Shown: positions 17,207 to 28,138, numbered from the stretch's first letter. The stretch is 64,000 bases of DNA from JALOKP01 sp963800865 (GCA_963800865.1 CAWDCL010000005.1:523885-587884), one strand, 5' to 3'. A program made the numbers and translations. The notes: generated by a model from the sequence alone, not told the origin.

Positions 17207-18406
17207 ATGGGCATCGGCAACCCGATGGTCGACGAGAAGCTGGCGCAGGTCCCCCAGATCCTGAAGGAAACGGGCTTCGACGCCTGGCTGCTGTTCGCGC
17301 GCGAGTCGGCGACGCTGCACGACCCGTGCTTCGACCTGGTGGTCGGACCGAACGTCACCTGGCAGTCGGCCTTCATCCTGACGCCGCAGGGCGACCGGAT
17401 CGCGATCGTCGGCAGCCTCGACAAGGCCAACCAGGAGATGCACGGCCACTACCCGGAGATCGTCGGCTACGTCGGCGGCGTGTCGGGCGAGCTGCGCAAG
17501 GTGCTGGAGCGGCTCGACCCGAAGCGGATCGCGATCAACCACTCCGTCAACGACACGATGGCCGACGGCCTGACGCACGGGATGTACCTGACGCTCGTCG
17601 CCGCGCTCGAAGGGACGCCCTACGCGGCGCGGCTCGAGTCCTCCGAGCGGATCGTCGCCGCGCTGCGCGGGCGCAAGTCGGCCAGCGAGCGGGCGCGGAT
17701 CGCCGCGGCCTGCGCGCTGACCTGCGACATCTTCGACCGGCTGACGCCGCGGCTGCGCGCGGGGCTGACCGAGAAGCAGGTGGCCGCGCTGATCTGCGAG
17801 GAGATGGACCGGATCGGCGGGCTGACGCTGGCCTGGGACCCGGACCACTGCCCCGCCGTCTTCACCGGCCCGGAGTCGGCCGGCGCGCACGCCGGCCCGA
17901 CCGACCGGCCGATCGAGCCCGGCCACGTGATGAACGTCGACTTCGGCGTGAAGAAGGACGACTACTGCTCGGACCTGCAGCGCACCTGGTACTTCCTGCG
18001 CCCGGGCGAGAGCGCGGCGCCTTCCGCAGTGCAGCGCGGCTTCGACACGATCGTCGAGTCGATCCGCGCGGCGAAGGCGTTCCTGAAGCCGGGCGTGAAG
18101 GGGGTCGAGGCCGACACGGTCGCGCGCTCGTACATCACCGATCGCGGCTACCCCGAGTACCCGCACGCGCTCGGCCACCAGATCGGCCGCACCGCGCACG
18201 ACGGCGCGGGACTGCTCTGCCCGCGCTGGGAGCGCTACGGGACGCTGCCCGATTCGCTCGTCGAGAAGGACCAGTGCTACACGATCGAGCCGCGGCTGCC
18301 GATCGAGGGGCACGGGATCGCGACCTGCGAGGAGATCGTGGCGGTGACGGCCGACGGCGCGGAGTGGCTGTCGCGGCCGCAGGACCGGCTGTACCTGGTG
18401 CGCTGA
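17207..18406 (+). CDS. M24-family Xaa-Pro aminopeptidase-like hydrolase
   Basis: The 399-residue protein has a creatinase-like N-terminal domain and a C-terminal pita-bread fold. Metal-ligand segments visible are NVDFGVKKDDYCSD, HALGHQIGRTAHD, TIEPRL and CEEIVAVT, the Asp-Asp-His-Glu-Glu set of dinuclear M24 peptidases. It probably releases N-terminal residues next to proline in the cytosol. ATG at 17207 is preferred because GGAGG ends eight bases before it; the in-frame GTG at 17198 overlaps that site. Proline-peptide cleavage would suit a cell that consumes hydroxyproline-rich peptides (inference). Confidence 0.8.
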   Translation: MGIGNPMVDEKLAQVPQILKETGFDAWLLFARESATLHDPCFDLVVGPNVTWQSAFILTPQGDRIAIVGSLDKANQEMHGHYPEIVGYVGGVSGELRKVLERLDPKRIAINHSVNDTMADGLTHGMYLTLVAALEGTPYAARLESSERIVAALRGRKSASERARIAAACALTCDIFDRLTPRLRAGLTEKQVAALICEEMDRIGGLTLAWDPDHCPAVFTGPESAGAHAGPTDRPIEPGHVMNVDFGVKKDDYCSDLQRTWYFLRPGESAAPSAVQRGFDTIVESIRAAKAFLKPGVKGVEADTVARSYITDRGYPEYPHALGHQIGRTAHDGAGLLCPRWERYGTLPDSLVEKDQCYTIEPRLPIEGHGIATCEEIVAVTADGAEWLSRPQDRLYLVR

Positions 18407-18440
18407 GTCCGCGACACTCCGTTACCTGCTGCTGACGCCG

Positions 18441-18491
18441 ATCCCGACCGGATCTTGACGGGATCCTGACGCCGGCGCGCCCATTCCTGAC
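18441..18491 (+). promoter_or_regulatory. phased YYGAC repeats upstream of kdp, candidate KdpE operator
   Basis: Three tandem 11-mers abut: ATCCCGACCGG (18441-18451), ATCTTGACGGG (18452-18462) and ATCCTGACGCC (18463-18473). A further CTGAC follows 21 bp on at 18487, and another CTGAC lies 12 bp before the array at 18432. Spacing of one or two helical turns is typical of OmpR-family response regulator sites. KdpE, of that family, is encoded in this locus, so it is the natural candidate. Confidence 0.5.
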
Positions 18492-18549
18492 AACCCGCTG
18501 ATGCCCCCTCGGGCTATACCTTCCCGCGTTGGGAGGAAGGAGCGCTGCC

Positions 18550-18714
18550 GTGTCCAACCTGTCCTTCGCCGTGACGCTCTGCGGTTTCTTCGCGCTGATG
18601 TGGGGGTTCCTGCCCGTGTCCGACCTGCTGTTCATCGCCGTGATCGTCGGGTTCTTCGCCCTGACGTGGGGGTTCCTGGTCGTCTGCGACCGCTCCCGGG
18701 AGTCGGTCAAGTGA
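18550..18714 (+). CDS. 54-residue membrane protein at the head of the kdp operon
   Basis: The product is almost entirely two hydrophobic helices that repeat each other: GFFALMWGFLPVSD at residues 13-26 and GFFALTWGFLVVCD at 35-48. The DNA of the two halves is also similar, pointing to an internal duplication. The gene ends in a GTGA overlap with kdpF, so it belongs to the same transcript. GTG at 18550 follows GGGAGGAAGG. I do not recognise a named family; it may be a small accessory of the Kdp pump. Confidence 0.6.
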   Translation: MSNLSFAVTLCGFFALMWGFLPVSDLLFIAVIVGFFALTWGFLVVCDRSRESVK

Positions 18715-18794
18715 TCCTGATGCTGGGACTGCTGCTCGCGATCGTGCTCGCCGGCTACCTCGTCTACGCGCTGCTGGTGCCGGAGCGATTCTGA
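18711..18794 (+). CDS. kdpF: KdpF, small subunit of the K+-transporting ATPase
   Basis: A 27-residue single-helix protein, VILMLGLLLAIVLAGYLVYA followed by LLVPERF, matches KdpF in size and in its LVPERF end. KdpF stabilises the KdpABC complex in the inner membrane. It overlaps the gene before it (GTGA) and shares one base with the kdpA start (TGATG). Confidence 0.85.
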   Translation: MILMLGLLLAIVLAGYLVYALLVPERF

Positions 18795-20546
18795 TGACCG
18801 CCAACGGTGTGCTGCAGATCGCGCTCTACCTGGTCCTGCTCACGGCCGGCGGCTGGCTGCTCGGGCGCCCGATCGCGCGCGCTCTCGATGGGGAGCGGTC
18901 ATGGCTCACGCGCGCTCTCGGACCGCTCGAGCGGCTCGTCTACCGGCTCGCGGGAGCCGACCCCGCGCGCGAGATGACGTGGAAGGAGTACGCGCTCTCC
19001 TTCCTGCTGCTCAACGCCGCCGGGCTGGTCGCGCTCTACGCGCTGCTGCGCGTGCAGGGGGTCCTGCCGCTCAATCCCGACCGGCTCCCGGGGACCTCGC
19101 CCCACCTCGCCTTCAACACCGCGACGAGCTTCGCCACGAACACCAACTGGCAGTCCTACGGCGGCGAGACGACGATCAGCACCCTCAGCGCGATGCTGGG
19201 ACTGACGGTCCAGAACTTCGTCTCGGCGGCCGCGGGGATCGCGGTCCTGATGGCGCTGGTGCGCGGGATCGTGCGCCGCTCCGCGGCGAGCGATCGGCAA
19301 CTTCTGGGCCGACCTGGTGCGCGGCACGCTCTACGTGCTGCTGCCGCTGTCGCTGCTGCTCGCCGTCGCGCTCGTCTCGCAGGGGGTGGTCCAGACCTTC
19401 GCGGGGAGCCGCGACGTCCCGCTGCTCCAGCCGGCGACCGACGCCCAGGGCCAACCCGTCTTCAGCCAGAGGCTCGCGCTGGGCCCCGTCGCCTCGCAGG
19501 TGGCGATCAAGCAGCTCGGCACCAACGGCGGCGGCTACTACAACGTCAACTCGGCCCACCCATTCGAGAACCCGACGCCGCTGTCGAATCTCCTCGAGAT
19601 GCTGGCGATCCTGCTGATCCCGGCGGCGCTCTGTTTCAGCTTCGGGCACTGGGTGAAGGACATGCGCCAGGGCTGGGCGCTCTACGCGGCGATGCTGGTG
19701 CTGCTCGGCCTCTTCCTGGCGCTCGCCGCCTGGTCCGAGGCGCAGCCGAACCCCGGGATGGCCGGCCTCGGCGTCGACCAGGCGGCCGCGGCCGGGAACC
19801 CCGGCGGCAACATGGAGGGGAAGGAGGTCCGCTTCGGCATCGCCGGCTCGGCGACCTGGGCCGCCGCGACGACCGCAGCCTCGAACGGCTCGGTCAACGC
19901 GATGCACGACTCCTTCAACCCGCTCGGCGGCCTGGCCGCGATGACGCTGATGGCGCTCGGCGAGGTCGCCTTCGGCGGGGTCGGGTCGGGGCTCTACGGG
20001 ATGCTGCTGTTCGTGGTCGTGACCGTGTTCATCTCCGGGCTGATGGTCGGCCGGACACCCGAGTACCTGGGCAAGAAGATCGAGTCGTACGAGACGAAGA
20101 TGGCGGCGCTCGGGATCCTCGTCTCGCCGATCGCGGCGCTGGTCGGCACCGCGATTGCGGTCTCGACCGTGGCCGGCTCCGCCGGGACGGCGAACCCCGG
20201 TCCGCACGGTTTCAGCGAGATCCTCTACGCCTTCCTGTCCGCCGCCAACAACAACGGCAGCGCGTTCGCCGGCCTCTCCGCCAACGTCCCGTTCTACAAC
20301 ACGGCGCTCGGCCTGTGCATGCTGTTCGGCCGCTACTTCATCGTCGTTCCGGTGCTGGCGATCGCCGGGTCGCTCGCGGCCAAGAAGTTCGTGCCGCCGA
20401 GCGCCGGGACGCTGCCGACCCACACGCCCCTGTTCGTGACGCTGCTGCTCGGCGTCGTGCTGATCGTGGGAGCGCTCAACTTCGTCCCGGCGTTCGCCCT
20501 GGGACCGATCGTCGAACAGCTTCAGTTCACTCTCCCGGGGCACTGA
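18794..20546 (+). CDS. kdpA: KdpA, K+-binding subunit, one frameshift
   Basis: Corrected, this is a 583-residue KdpA with all four selectivity-filter loops visible: ATNTNWQSYGGE, LGTNGGGYYNVNSAHPFENP, NGSVNAMHDSFNPLGG and AANNNGSAFAG. It forms the K+ channel-like subunit of the high-affinity KdpFABC pump. The frame shifts near 19292, between RRSAAS and IGNFWADLVRG, by one extra G; removing it restores the standard sequence. Unbroken homology on both sides argues for a sequence error. Confidence 0.9.
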
Positions 20547-20548
20547 CG

Positions 20549-22623
20549 ATGCGAACGACCGGCAAGGCCCGTCCGCTGTTCGATCCGCCGCTGCTGCGGC
20601 GGGCCCTCCGGGACGCCGTCGTGCGGCTCAACCCTACCTACCAGCTCAGGAACCCGGTGATGTTCGTGACCGAGGTCGTCGCCGTGCTGACGCTGCTCCT
20701 GTTCGCGCTCGCCGTCGCGGGGCGCGGCGAAGCGCCCGCCGGCTTCATCCTCGCCGTGTCGCTCGGGCTCTGGCTCACGGTCTACTTCGCGAACATCGCG
20801 GAGGCGATGGCGGAAGGGCGGGGCAAGGCGCAGGCCGAGTCGCTGCGCGCGAGCCGGCAGGAGGTCGTCGCGAAGCTGCTCCCGGCCGGCGACCGGCGGG
20901 CGGCTCCGCAGCCCGTCCCGGGAACCTCACTGCGCGCGGGGCAACTCGTGCTGGTCGAGGCCGGGGACACGATTCCGGGCGACGGCGAGATCGTCGAGGG
21001 GATCGCGAGCGTCAACGAGAGCGCGATCACCGGGGAGAGCGCGCCGGTCATCCGCGAGAGCGGGGGCGACCGCAGCTCGGTGACCGGCGGGACGAGGGTC
21101 CTCTCGGACTGGATCGTCGTCCGGATCACGGCCAATCCGGGCGAGTCGTTCCTCGACCGGATGATCGCGCTGGTCGAGGGGGCGCGGCGCCAGAAGACGC
21201 CGAACGAGATCGCGCTGCACATCCTGCTCGTCGCGCTCACGCTCGTCTTCCTGGTCGTCGTGACGACGCTCCAGCCGTTCTCGGCCTATGCCGCCGCCGT
21301 CGCCGGGCAGGGCGCCCCGGTGACCCTGACCGCGCTGGCGGCGCTGCTGGTCTGCCTGATCCCGACGACGATCGGCGGCCTGCTGTCCGCGATCGGGATC
21401 GCCGGGATGGACCGCATGATCCAGGCCAACGTCATCGCCACCTCCGGCCGCGCGGTCGAGGCGGCGGGCGACGTCGACGTCCTGCTGCTCGACAAGACCG
21501 GGACGATCACGCTCGGCAACCGGCAGGCGGCGGCCTTCATTCCCGCCGACGGTGTGAGCCCGCACGAGCTCGCCGACGCCGCGCAGCTGGCGTCGCTGTC
21601 GGACGAGACGCCGGAGGGGCGCAGCATCGTCGTCCTGGCCAAGGAGAAGCACGGCCTGCGCGAACGCGAGGTCCACGCACTCGGCGCGCAGTTCGTCCCG
21701 TTCAGCGCGCAGTCCCGGATGAGCGGCGTCGATCTCGACGGGCGCAGCGTCCGCAAGGGGGCCGCCGACGCGATCGAGGCCTGGGTCCGGGAGCAGGGCG
21801 GGATCCTGCCGCCCGGCGTGCGGGGCACGGTGGAGGTGGTCGCCCAGCGCGGCGCCACGCCGCTGGTCGTCGCCGACGGCGCGCGCGTGCTCGGGGTGAT
21901 CGAGCTGAAGGACATCGTCAAGGGCGGGATCAGGGAGCGGTTCGCCGAGCTGCGCCGGATGGGGATCCGCACCGTGATGATCACCGGCGACAACCCGCTG
22001 ACCGCGGCCGCGATCGCCGCCGAGGCGGGCGTCGACGACTTCCTGGCCCAGGCGACGCCGGAAACCAAGCTGCGCCTGATCCGCGACCAGCAGGCCGGCG
22101 GGCGGCTGGTGGCGATGACCGGCGACGGCACCAACGACGCCCCGGCGCTGGCGCAGGCCGACGTCGCGGTGGCGATGAACAGCGGCACGCAGGCGGCCAA
22201 GGAGGCCGGGAACCTGGTCGACCTCGACTCCAACCCGACGAAGCTGATCGAGATCGTCGAGATCGGCAAGCAGATCCTGATCACGCGCGGCTCGCTGACG
22301 ACCTTCAGCATCGCCAACGACGTGGCCAAGTACTTCGCGATCATCCCCGCGGTCTTCGCCGGCACCTGGCCGGCGCTCGGCGCGCTCGAACGTCATGCGC
22401 CTCGCCACCCCCGGGAGCGCGATCCTCTCCGCCGTGATCTTCAACGCGCTGATCATCATCGCGCTGGTCCCGCTGGCGCTGCGCGGCGTGCAGCTTCCGC
22501 CCGATGGCGGCCAGCGCCCTGCTGCGCCGCAACGTCCTGATCTACGGGCTGGGGGGACTGGTGGTCCCGTTCGTCGGGATCAAGGCGGTCGACCTCCTGC
22601 TCGAAGCACTGCACCTGGTCTGA
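20549..22623 (+). CDS. kdpB: KdpB, P-type ATPase subunit, two frameshifts
   Basis: Corrected length is 690 residues, as for KdpB elsewhere. P-type ATPase landmarks are present: TGES in the actuator domain, the phosphorylation motif DKTGTITLGN and the hinge motif TGDGTNDAPAL. It hydrolyses ATP to drive K+ through KdpA. One extra G near 22388 (in GALNVMRLATP) and another near 22503 (before MAASALLRRN) break the last 80 residues into three frames. The stop at 22621 is followed by kdpC ten bases later. Confidence 0.9.
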
Positions 22624-22633
22624 GGAGCCCGCC

Positions 22634-23230
22634 GTGGTTCGCGAATTGAGAGTTGCCTGCCTGATGCTGCTGGTGCTGACCGTCGTCACCGGCGTGATCT
22701 ACCCGCTCGTCGTGACCGGCCTCGGGGCGCTCGTCTTCCCTCGCGCGGCGGGCGGCAGCCTGATCGAGCGGGACGGCCGGGCCGTCGGCTCGCGCCTGAT
22801 CGGCCAGCCGTTCGACGACCCGCGCACCTTCTGGGGCCGGCCCTCGGCCACGAGTCCGGTCGCCTGCAACGCGGCGTCCTCGTCCGGGTCGAACCTCGGA
22901 CCGACGAACCCCGCGAAGTTCGAGGCGGTCAAGGCGCGGGTGGACGCCCTCCGCGCTGCGGACCCCGGCCAGACGGCGCCGGTCCCCATCGATCTCGTGA
23001 CCGCCTCGGGCAGCGGCCTCGATCCCGACATCAGCCCTGCGGCGGCGGCATTCCAGGTCCCGCGGGTGGCGCGGGCCAGGGGGCTGGACGAGGCCGCGGT
23101 GCGGCGCCTGGTGGCGGCGGCGACCCGGGGGCGCGACCTGGGCCTGCTCGGCGAGCCGCGCGTCAACGTGCTGGCGCTCAACCTCGCCCTCGACGAGCGG
23201 GGTACGGCGAAGCCGGCGGCAGAGCACTGA
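22634..23230 (+). CDS. kdpC: KdpC subunit of the K+-transporting ATPase
   Basis: The 198-residue protein has one N-terminal helix (about residues 7-32), then the periplasmic KdpC domain with LIGQPFDDPRTFWGRPSAT, ASSSGSNLGPTNP and SGSGLDPDISPAAA. KdpC assists high-affinity K+ binding by KdpB/KdpA. GTG start is preceded by GAGGAGCC. Intact, unlike its neighbours. Confidence 0.93.
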   Translation: MVRELRVACLMLLVLTVVTGVIYPLVVTGLGALVFPRAAGGSLIERDGRAVGSRLIGQPFDDPRTFWGRPSATSPVACNAASSSGSNLGPTNPAKFEAVKARVDALRAADPGQTAPVPIDLVTASGSGLDPDISPAAAAFQVPRVARARGLDEAAVRRLVAAATRGRDLGLLGEPRVNVLALNLALDERGTAKPAAEH

Positions 23231-23263
23231 CCGCCCCCGGCGCTCCCGCGGCGCCGGCGGCGT

Positions 23264-23269
23264 TAGCAT
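23264..23269 (+). promoter_or_regulatory. candidate -10 element of kdpD (TAGCAT)
   Basis: TAGCAT lies 20 bases before the kdpD ATG in the 59-base gap after kdpC, so kdpDE may be transcribed from its own promoter as well as from the pump operon. Confidence 0.4.
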
Positions 23270-23289
23270 GGAAGGGCCGCGACCGACCA

Positions 23290-25993
23290 ATGACGAACGA
23301 CACCCAGCGCCCCGATCCCGACGCGCTCCTCGAACGGGTGCGCGAGGAGGAGGGGCGCGGCGCGCGCGGCCGGCTGAAGATCTTCCTCGGCATGTCCGCG
23401 GGGGTCGGCAAGACCTACGCGATGCTGCAGGGGGCGCAGGAGCGTCGCGCACTCGGTCTGCCGGTGCTGCTGGGCTGGGTCGAGACGCACGGCCGGGCCG
23501 AGACGGAAGCGCTGCTCGACGGCCTCGAGCGGCTCCCGCCGCGGCCGGTCGCGTATCGCGGCGTCACCCTGTCGGAGTTCGACCTCGACGGCGCGCTGGC
23601 GCAGCGCCCCGCGCTGATCCTCGTCGACGAGCTGGCCCACACCAACGCCCCCGGGAGCCGGCACGCCAAGCGCTGGCAGGACGTCGCGGAGCTGCTGCAG
23701 GCCGGGATCGACGTCTGGACGACGCTCAACGTCCAGCACCTCGAGAGCCTGAGCGACGTCGTCACCCAGATCACCGGGGTCCCGGTCCGCGAGACGCTCC
23801 CCGACACGTTCGTGCAGCAGGCCGACGAGATCGAGCTGATCGACCTCCCGCCGGACGAGCTGCTGGAGCGGCTGCGCGAGGGCAAGGTCTACCTGCCGGA
23901 GACCGCCGGCCGCGCGCTCGAGGAGTTCTTCCGGAAGGGGAACCTGATCGCGCTGCGCGAGCTGGCCCTGCGGACGACCGCCGAGCGGGTCGACGCCCAG
24001 ATGCAGGTCTGGCGCCGGGCGGAGGCGCACGAGACGACCTGGCCGGTGGCGGAGCGGCTGGTCGTCAGCATCAGCTCGAGCCCGTCGGCGATGCAGATCG
24101 TGCGCGCCGGGAGCCGCATGGCGGCGCGGCTGCGGGCGCAGTGGACCGTCGTCTGGGTCGACACGCCGCGGCAGCAGGCGCTCCCGGCGGCGGATCGCGA
24201 GTACGCGGCCCAGGCGCTGCGCCTGGCCGAGAGCCTCGGCGGCGAAGCGGTCCGGCTCGACGGGCACGACCCCGTCGAGGAGCTGCTGGCCTACGCGCGG
24301 CGGCGCAACGCGACGCGGATCGTCGTCGGCAAGCCGGGCCGTTTCTGGTGGCGCGACCGCCTGCTCGGCTCGTTCGTGGACGAGCTGGTGCGCAGCAGCG
24401 GCGAGATCGACGTGAGCGTCGTCGCCGGCGCGGCCGCCGGGGCCGAAGTCCCGTCGCCCCCGGCCGCCGCGCGCGGAACCCGGGCACCGCTCCCGTGGCA
24501 GCGCTACGGCGGCGCCGCGGCGGTCGTCGCGATCACGACGATCGTCGCCCACTTCGCGGTCCCCTACTTCGCGCTCTCCAACCTCGCCATGCTCTACCTG
24601 CTCGCCGTGGCGGCCGTGGCGGCGCGCTGGGGGCGCGGTCCGGCTACCCTCGCGTCGCTGCTCGGCGTGGGCGCCTTCGACTTCTTCCACGTGCCGCCCT
24701 TCCTCACGTTCGCGGTCTCGGACCCGGAGTTCGTCGTCACCTTCGTGGTGATGCTGGCGATCGGGCTGGGGATCGGGACGCTGACCGCACGGATCCGCGA
24801 CCAGGCCCTGGCCGCGCGCCGCCGCGAGCAGGAAACGGCCGCGCTCTACGCGTTGAGCCGCGAGCTGGCGGTCACGCGCTCCGCCGCCGGCCTCGCCGCC
24901 GCGGCCGCCCGGCAGGTCGGCGACCTGTTCCAGCTGCCGGTGGCGGTCTTCCTGCCGGGGGAGGACGGACGGCTGGTCCCGGTCGAGGGGCGCGATCAGC
25001 CCTTCGCCCGCACCGCGGACGAGCACGCGGTCGCGTCCTGGACGTTCCAGCACAACCAGCGCGCCGGCTGGGGCACGGACACGCTGCCGGGCGCCGCCGC
25101 GATGCACTTTCCACTGGCTTCGTCGGGGGGGATCAGGGGCGTCCTGGCGCTCGCCGCTCCCCGCGATCGGCGGCTCCTGCCCCCGGACCGCGTGCACCTG
25201 CTCGAGGCGTTCGGCAGCCAGCTCGCGCTGGCGCTGGAGCGCGAGCAGCTCGAGGCCGAAGCCGAGCGCTCACGGCTGCGCGCCGAGGCCGAGCGGCTGC
25301 AGAGCGCGCTGCTCAGCTCCGTCTCGCACGACCTGCGCACCCCGCTGGCCTCGATCACGGGCGCGGCCAGCACGTTGCTCGAGCCGGACCCGGCGCTCGA
25401 GCCGGCAGCGCGCCGCGAATTGACCGAGATGATCTACGACGAGGCCGAGCGTCTCGCGCGGCTGGTCGGCAACCTGCTCGACATGACGCGCCTGACGACC
25501 GACACGCTGGCGCCGCGGCGCGAGTGGCAGTCGCTCGAGGAGATCGTCGGTGCGGCGATGCACCGTCTCGGCCGCCGGCTGGTCGGGCGCGAGCTGCTGC
25601 TCGACCTGCCGGCCGACCTGCCGCTGATCGCGGTCGACGGCGTCCTGCTCGAGCAGGTGCTGATCAACCTGGTCGAGAACGCGGTGCGCTACACGCCCCC
25701 CGGGACGCCGATCGCGATCGCCGCCCGCGCCGACGAGGCGTCGCTCTCGCTGAGCGTGGCCGACCGCGGCCCGGGGCTGGAGCCCGGCGAGGAGCGGGAG
25801 ATCTTCGAGAAGTTCCGGCGCGGGTCGGCGGGGCGCGAAACGCGCGGGGCCGGGCTGGGGCTGGCGATCTGCCGCGGGATCGTCGAGGCCCACGGCGGGA
25901 CCGATCACGGCCGAGAATCGTCCCGGCGGCGGGGCCCTGTTCCGGATCCGGCTGCCCCTCGAGGCCCCGCCCGCGGGTACCATGACTCCATGA
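23290..25993 (+). CDS. kdpD: KdpD sensor histidine kinase, one frameshift near the end
   Basis: Corrected, 900 residues. In order: the KdpD N-terminal domain with Walker A GMSAGVGKT and LVDELAHTNAPGSRH; a universal-stress-like domain to about residue 385; four helices about 400-495; a GAF domain; and the kinase core with the phospho-accepting His in SSVSHDLRTPLASI, the N box NLVENAVRYTP and DRGPGL plus GAGLGLAIC. It senses K+ limitation or turgor and phosphorylates KdpE. An extra base near 25900, in the HGG-ITAENRPGGG stretch, shifts the last 30 residues. The corrected stop overlaps the kdpE ATG (ATGA). Confidence 0.9.
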
Positions 25994-26689
25994 GCGAGCT
26001 CCCGCCCGTCGTCCTCCTGATCGAGGACGACCCGCAGATCCGGCGCTTCCTGCGCGCGTCGCTCGGCGCGCACGGGTACGAACTCGTCGAGGCCGGGACC
26101 GCGCGCGAGGGGCTGGCGCAGGCGGCGGCGCGATCGGTCGACGTCGTGCTGCTCGATCTCGGCCTGCCCGACGCCGACGGGCTCGAGGTGACGCGGCGGC
26201 TGCGCGAGTGGTCGCTGGTCCCGATCCTCGTGATCTCGGCGCGCGGGCAGGAGGCCGACAAGGTCGCCGCGCTCGACGCCGGCGCGGACGACTACCTCAC
26301 CAAGCCGTTCTCGCTCGCCGGAGCTGCTGGCGCGCCTGCGCGTCGCGCGGCGCCGCGCCGCCCAGGCCGCGCCGGGGCAGGAGGAGCCGGTCTACGTCAT
26401 CGGCGAGCTGCGCGTCGACGTGGCCCGCCACCAGGTCGTCGCGGGCGGGCGCGAGATCCACCTGACGCCGACGGAGTTCAAGCTGCTGGCGCTGCTGGCG
26501 CGCAACGCCGGCCGCGTGCTCACCCACCGGCAGCTGCTGAAGGAGGTCTGGGGCCAGGCCTACCTGGACAACACGCACCACCTGCGGGTCCAGATGCACG
26601 GGCTGCGGCACAAGCTGGAGCCGGAGCCGGCGCGGCCGCGCTACCTGCTCACCGAGCCGGGGGTGGGGTACCGGCTGCAGGCGGAGTGA
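25990..26689 (+). CDS. kdpE: KdpE response regulator, one frameshift
   Basis: Corrected, 232 residues: a receiver domain with IEDDPQ, the phospho-accepting Asp in LLDLGLPDADG and the conserved Lys in LTKPFSL, then an OmpR-type winged helix with LTPTEFKLLALL, GRVLTHRQLLKEVWG and EPGVGYRL. It should activate the kdp operon when phosphorylated by KdpD, and the 11-bp repeats at 18441-18491 are a plausible target. The frame shifts by one extra G near 26320, between the two domains, in FSLAELLARLRV. Confidence 0.9.
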
Positions 26690-26722
26690 GCGGCGCCGGT
26701 CGCGCGACGCTTCCGCGCGCGG

Positions 26723-27647
26723 CTACCGCTGCGGCGGCGCCTCCGGCGCGAGCCCCGGCAGGCCGCCCTCCCCTCCCTCCGACGTTGCCTCGCGCAGCTT
26801 CTGGATCACCTCGTCGTAGTACGGGCGGTCCTTGAGGCTGGCGTACTCGCCCGGGAAGCAGGCGATCGCGAGATCCGCCCCGGCCGGGGAGAAGTTCGAC
26901 AGCGTCACGGCGCAGCGCAGGCCGTTGGCCAGGCGCGTGTTGTCGATCATCGGGAAGTCGAAGTAGCTGACGTCGAAGGTCGCGCGGGTGTCGGCGAGGT
27001 CGGGCCGGTCCGGCGGCGCGGGGACTTCGAGGCGAACGCGCAGCTGCTGCTGCTCGAGGTCGGCCGACAGGACCCGCAGGTTCACGAGGCAGGTCATGTC
27101 GCGGAGGACGACCCGCTCCCCCTCGAGCTCGATGCCGCCCGCGGGCCGCCCTCAGCTCGTCGAGGTCGACCGAGCGGCGGAAGCTCCGGCCGTGCCCCTC
27201 GAGGGCGAACAGCTGCTTGGCCGTGATCTCCCGGGCGACGCTCTGGATCCGCTGCTGCAGCTCGACGCGGTCCTCGTCCTTCGACTTCCGGATCTTGCGC
27301 TGGAGGTCGAAGAAGAGCGGGCGCAGGTCGAGCGAGTCGTGGAAGTTGTAGGCCAGCAGCTCGAGGTTCAGCACCTTGGCGTCGAGGTCGCCGCCGGTCG
27401 GGCGCAGGTACTGCGCGATGATCGAGACCAGCATGTCCTTGCGCAGGCTCGACTCGGCCTCCTCGCGCCGGCTCATCAGCTCGGAGTAGAGGCGCGCGTT
27501 GGTGTCCAGCGACTGGCGCCGTTCGAGGATCTGCGAGCCCTTCACGCCGACGAAGGCGACGGCGGTCGCGGTCAGCAGCCCGCCGACCGGGTGCAGCAGG
27601 ACCGCGATCTTGTCCCAGAAGTCCTTCTTCCCGGCTGGCTCCGTCAT
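26723..27647 (-). CDS. single-pass membrane protein of unknown function, one frameshift
   Basis: Corrected, 307 residues. Residues about 18-40 form one membrane helix (LLTATAVAFVGVKG), followed by a charged, mostly helical stretch to about 165 and a beta-rich C-terminal part containing VSYFDFPMIDNTRLANG. The frame shifts by one extra base near 27140, around SVDLDELR. GGGAGGGTGAC precedes the ATG, and the gene starts 21 bases after the stop of the small secreted protein gene, so they probably share a transcript. I do not recognise the family. Confidence 0.6.
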
Positions 27648-27668
27648 GCGGTCACCCTCCCGGAGCGA

Positions 27669-28002
27669 TTACTTGCGGCGGGCGGTGAGCTTGCCGTCCT
27701 TCACCTCGAGCACGAGGTCGACCTGGGACGCGTCGTCGTACGAGACGATCGCGACGTCGGCCGACTGGCCCTTGAAGGTCACGGTCAGCGTGCACTTGCC
27801 CGTCTCTTCCAGGACGATGTGGTAGCGTGCCGGTCTTGTCGGTGGCGACGGCAGGGTAGGACTTCGACGCGCACTTCGCCGCGACCGTCGTGCCTTCCCC
27901 GACGGGGCTTCCGTCGGCGACGATCTTGCCGTAGACCTCGCCGGCGGCGGCCAGCGTGGTGGCGACGAGCGCGACCGTCAGCAGGGCGATGAGCTTCTTC
28001 AT
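27669..28002 (-). CDS. small secreted carboxypeptidase-regulatory-like protein, one frameshift
   Basis: Corrected, 110 residues: a signal peptide (MKKLIALLTVALVATTLAAA), then one beta-sandwich-like domain with GKIVADGSPVGEGTTVAA and, after the shift, YHIVLEETGKCTLTVTF. The pattern resembles carboxypeptidase-regulatory-like domains that bind or decorate other proteins. The break is an extra base near 27825, between ATDKTGT and YHIV. AAAGGAAG lies before the ATG. Role unknown; probably cotranscribed with the membrane protein downstream. Confidence 0.6.
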
Positions 28003-28034
28003 GGCGCTTCCTTTCACCTCACACGGGCGGTGCG

Positions 28035-28040
28035 AGGCTA
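28035..28040 (-). promoter_or_regulatory. candidate -10 element (TAGCCT)
   Basis: TAGCCT on the minus strand lies 32 bases before the small secreted protein gene. Confidence 0.35.
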
Positions 28041-28138
28041 TCGCAGATCGAACCGGACGGCCACGCGCCGGGGCGCCGTCTCGCCCGGAGGAGTAAGGGG
28101 GTTGCCTCCGGCCCCGCAGGGGAGGAGCATCCGGTCTG

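Noticed and set aside
19292..22503. Programmed frameshifting in kdpA and kdpB
   Set aside because: No slippery sequence or stimulatory structure is shared among the sites, and known Kdp genes do not shift; kept only as a remote option in the frameshift finding.
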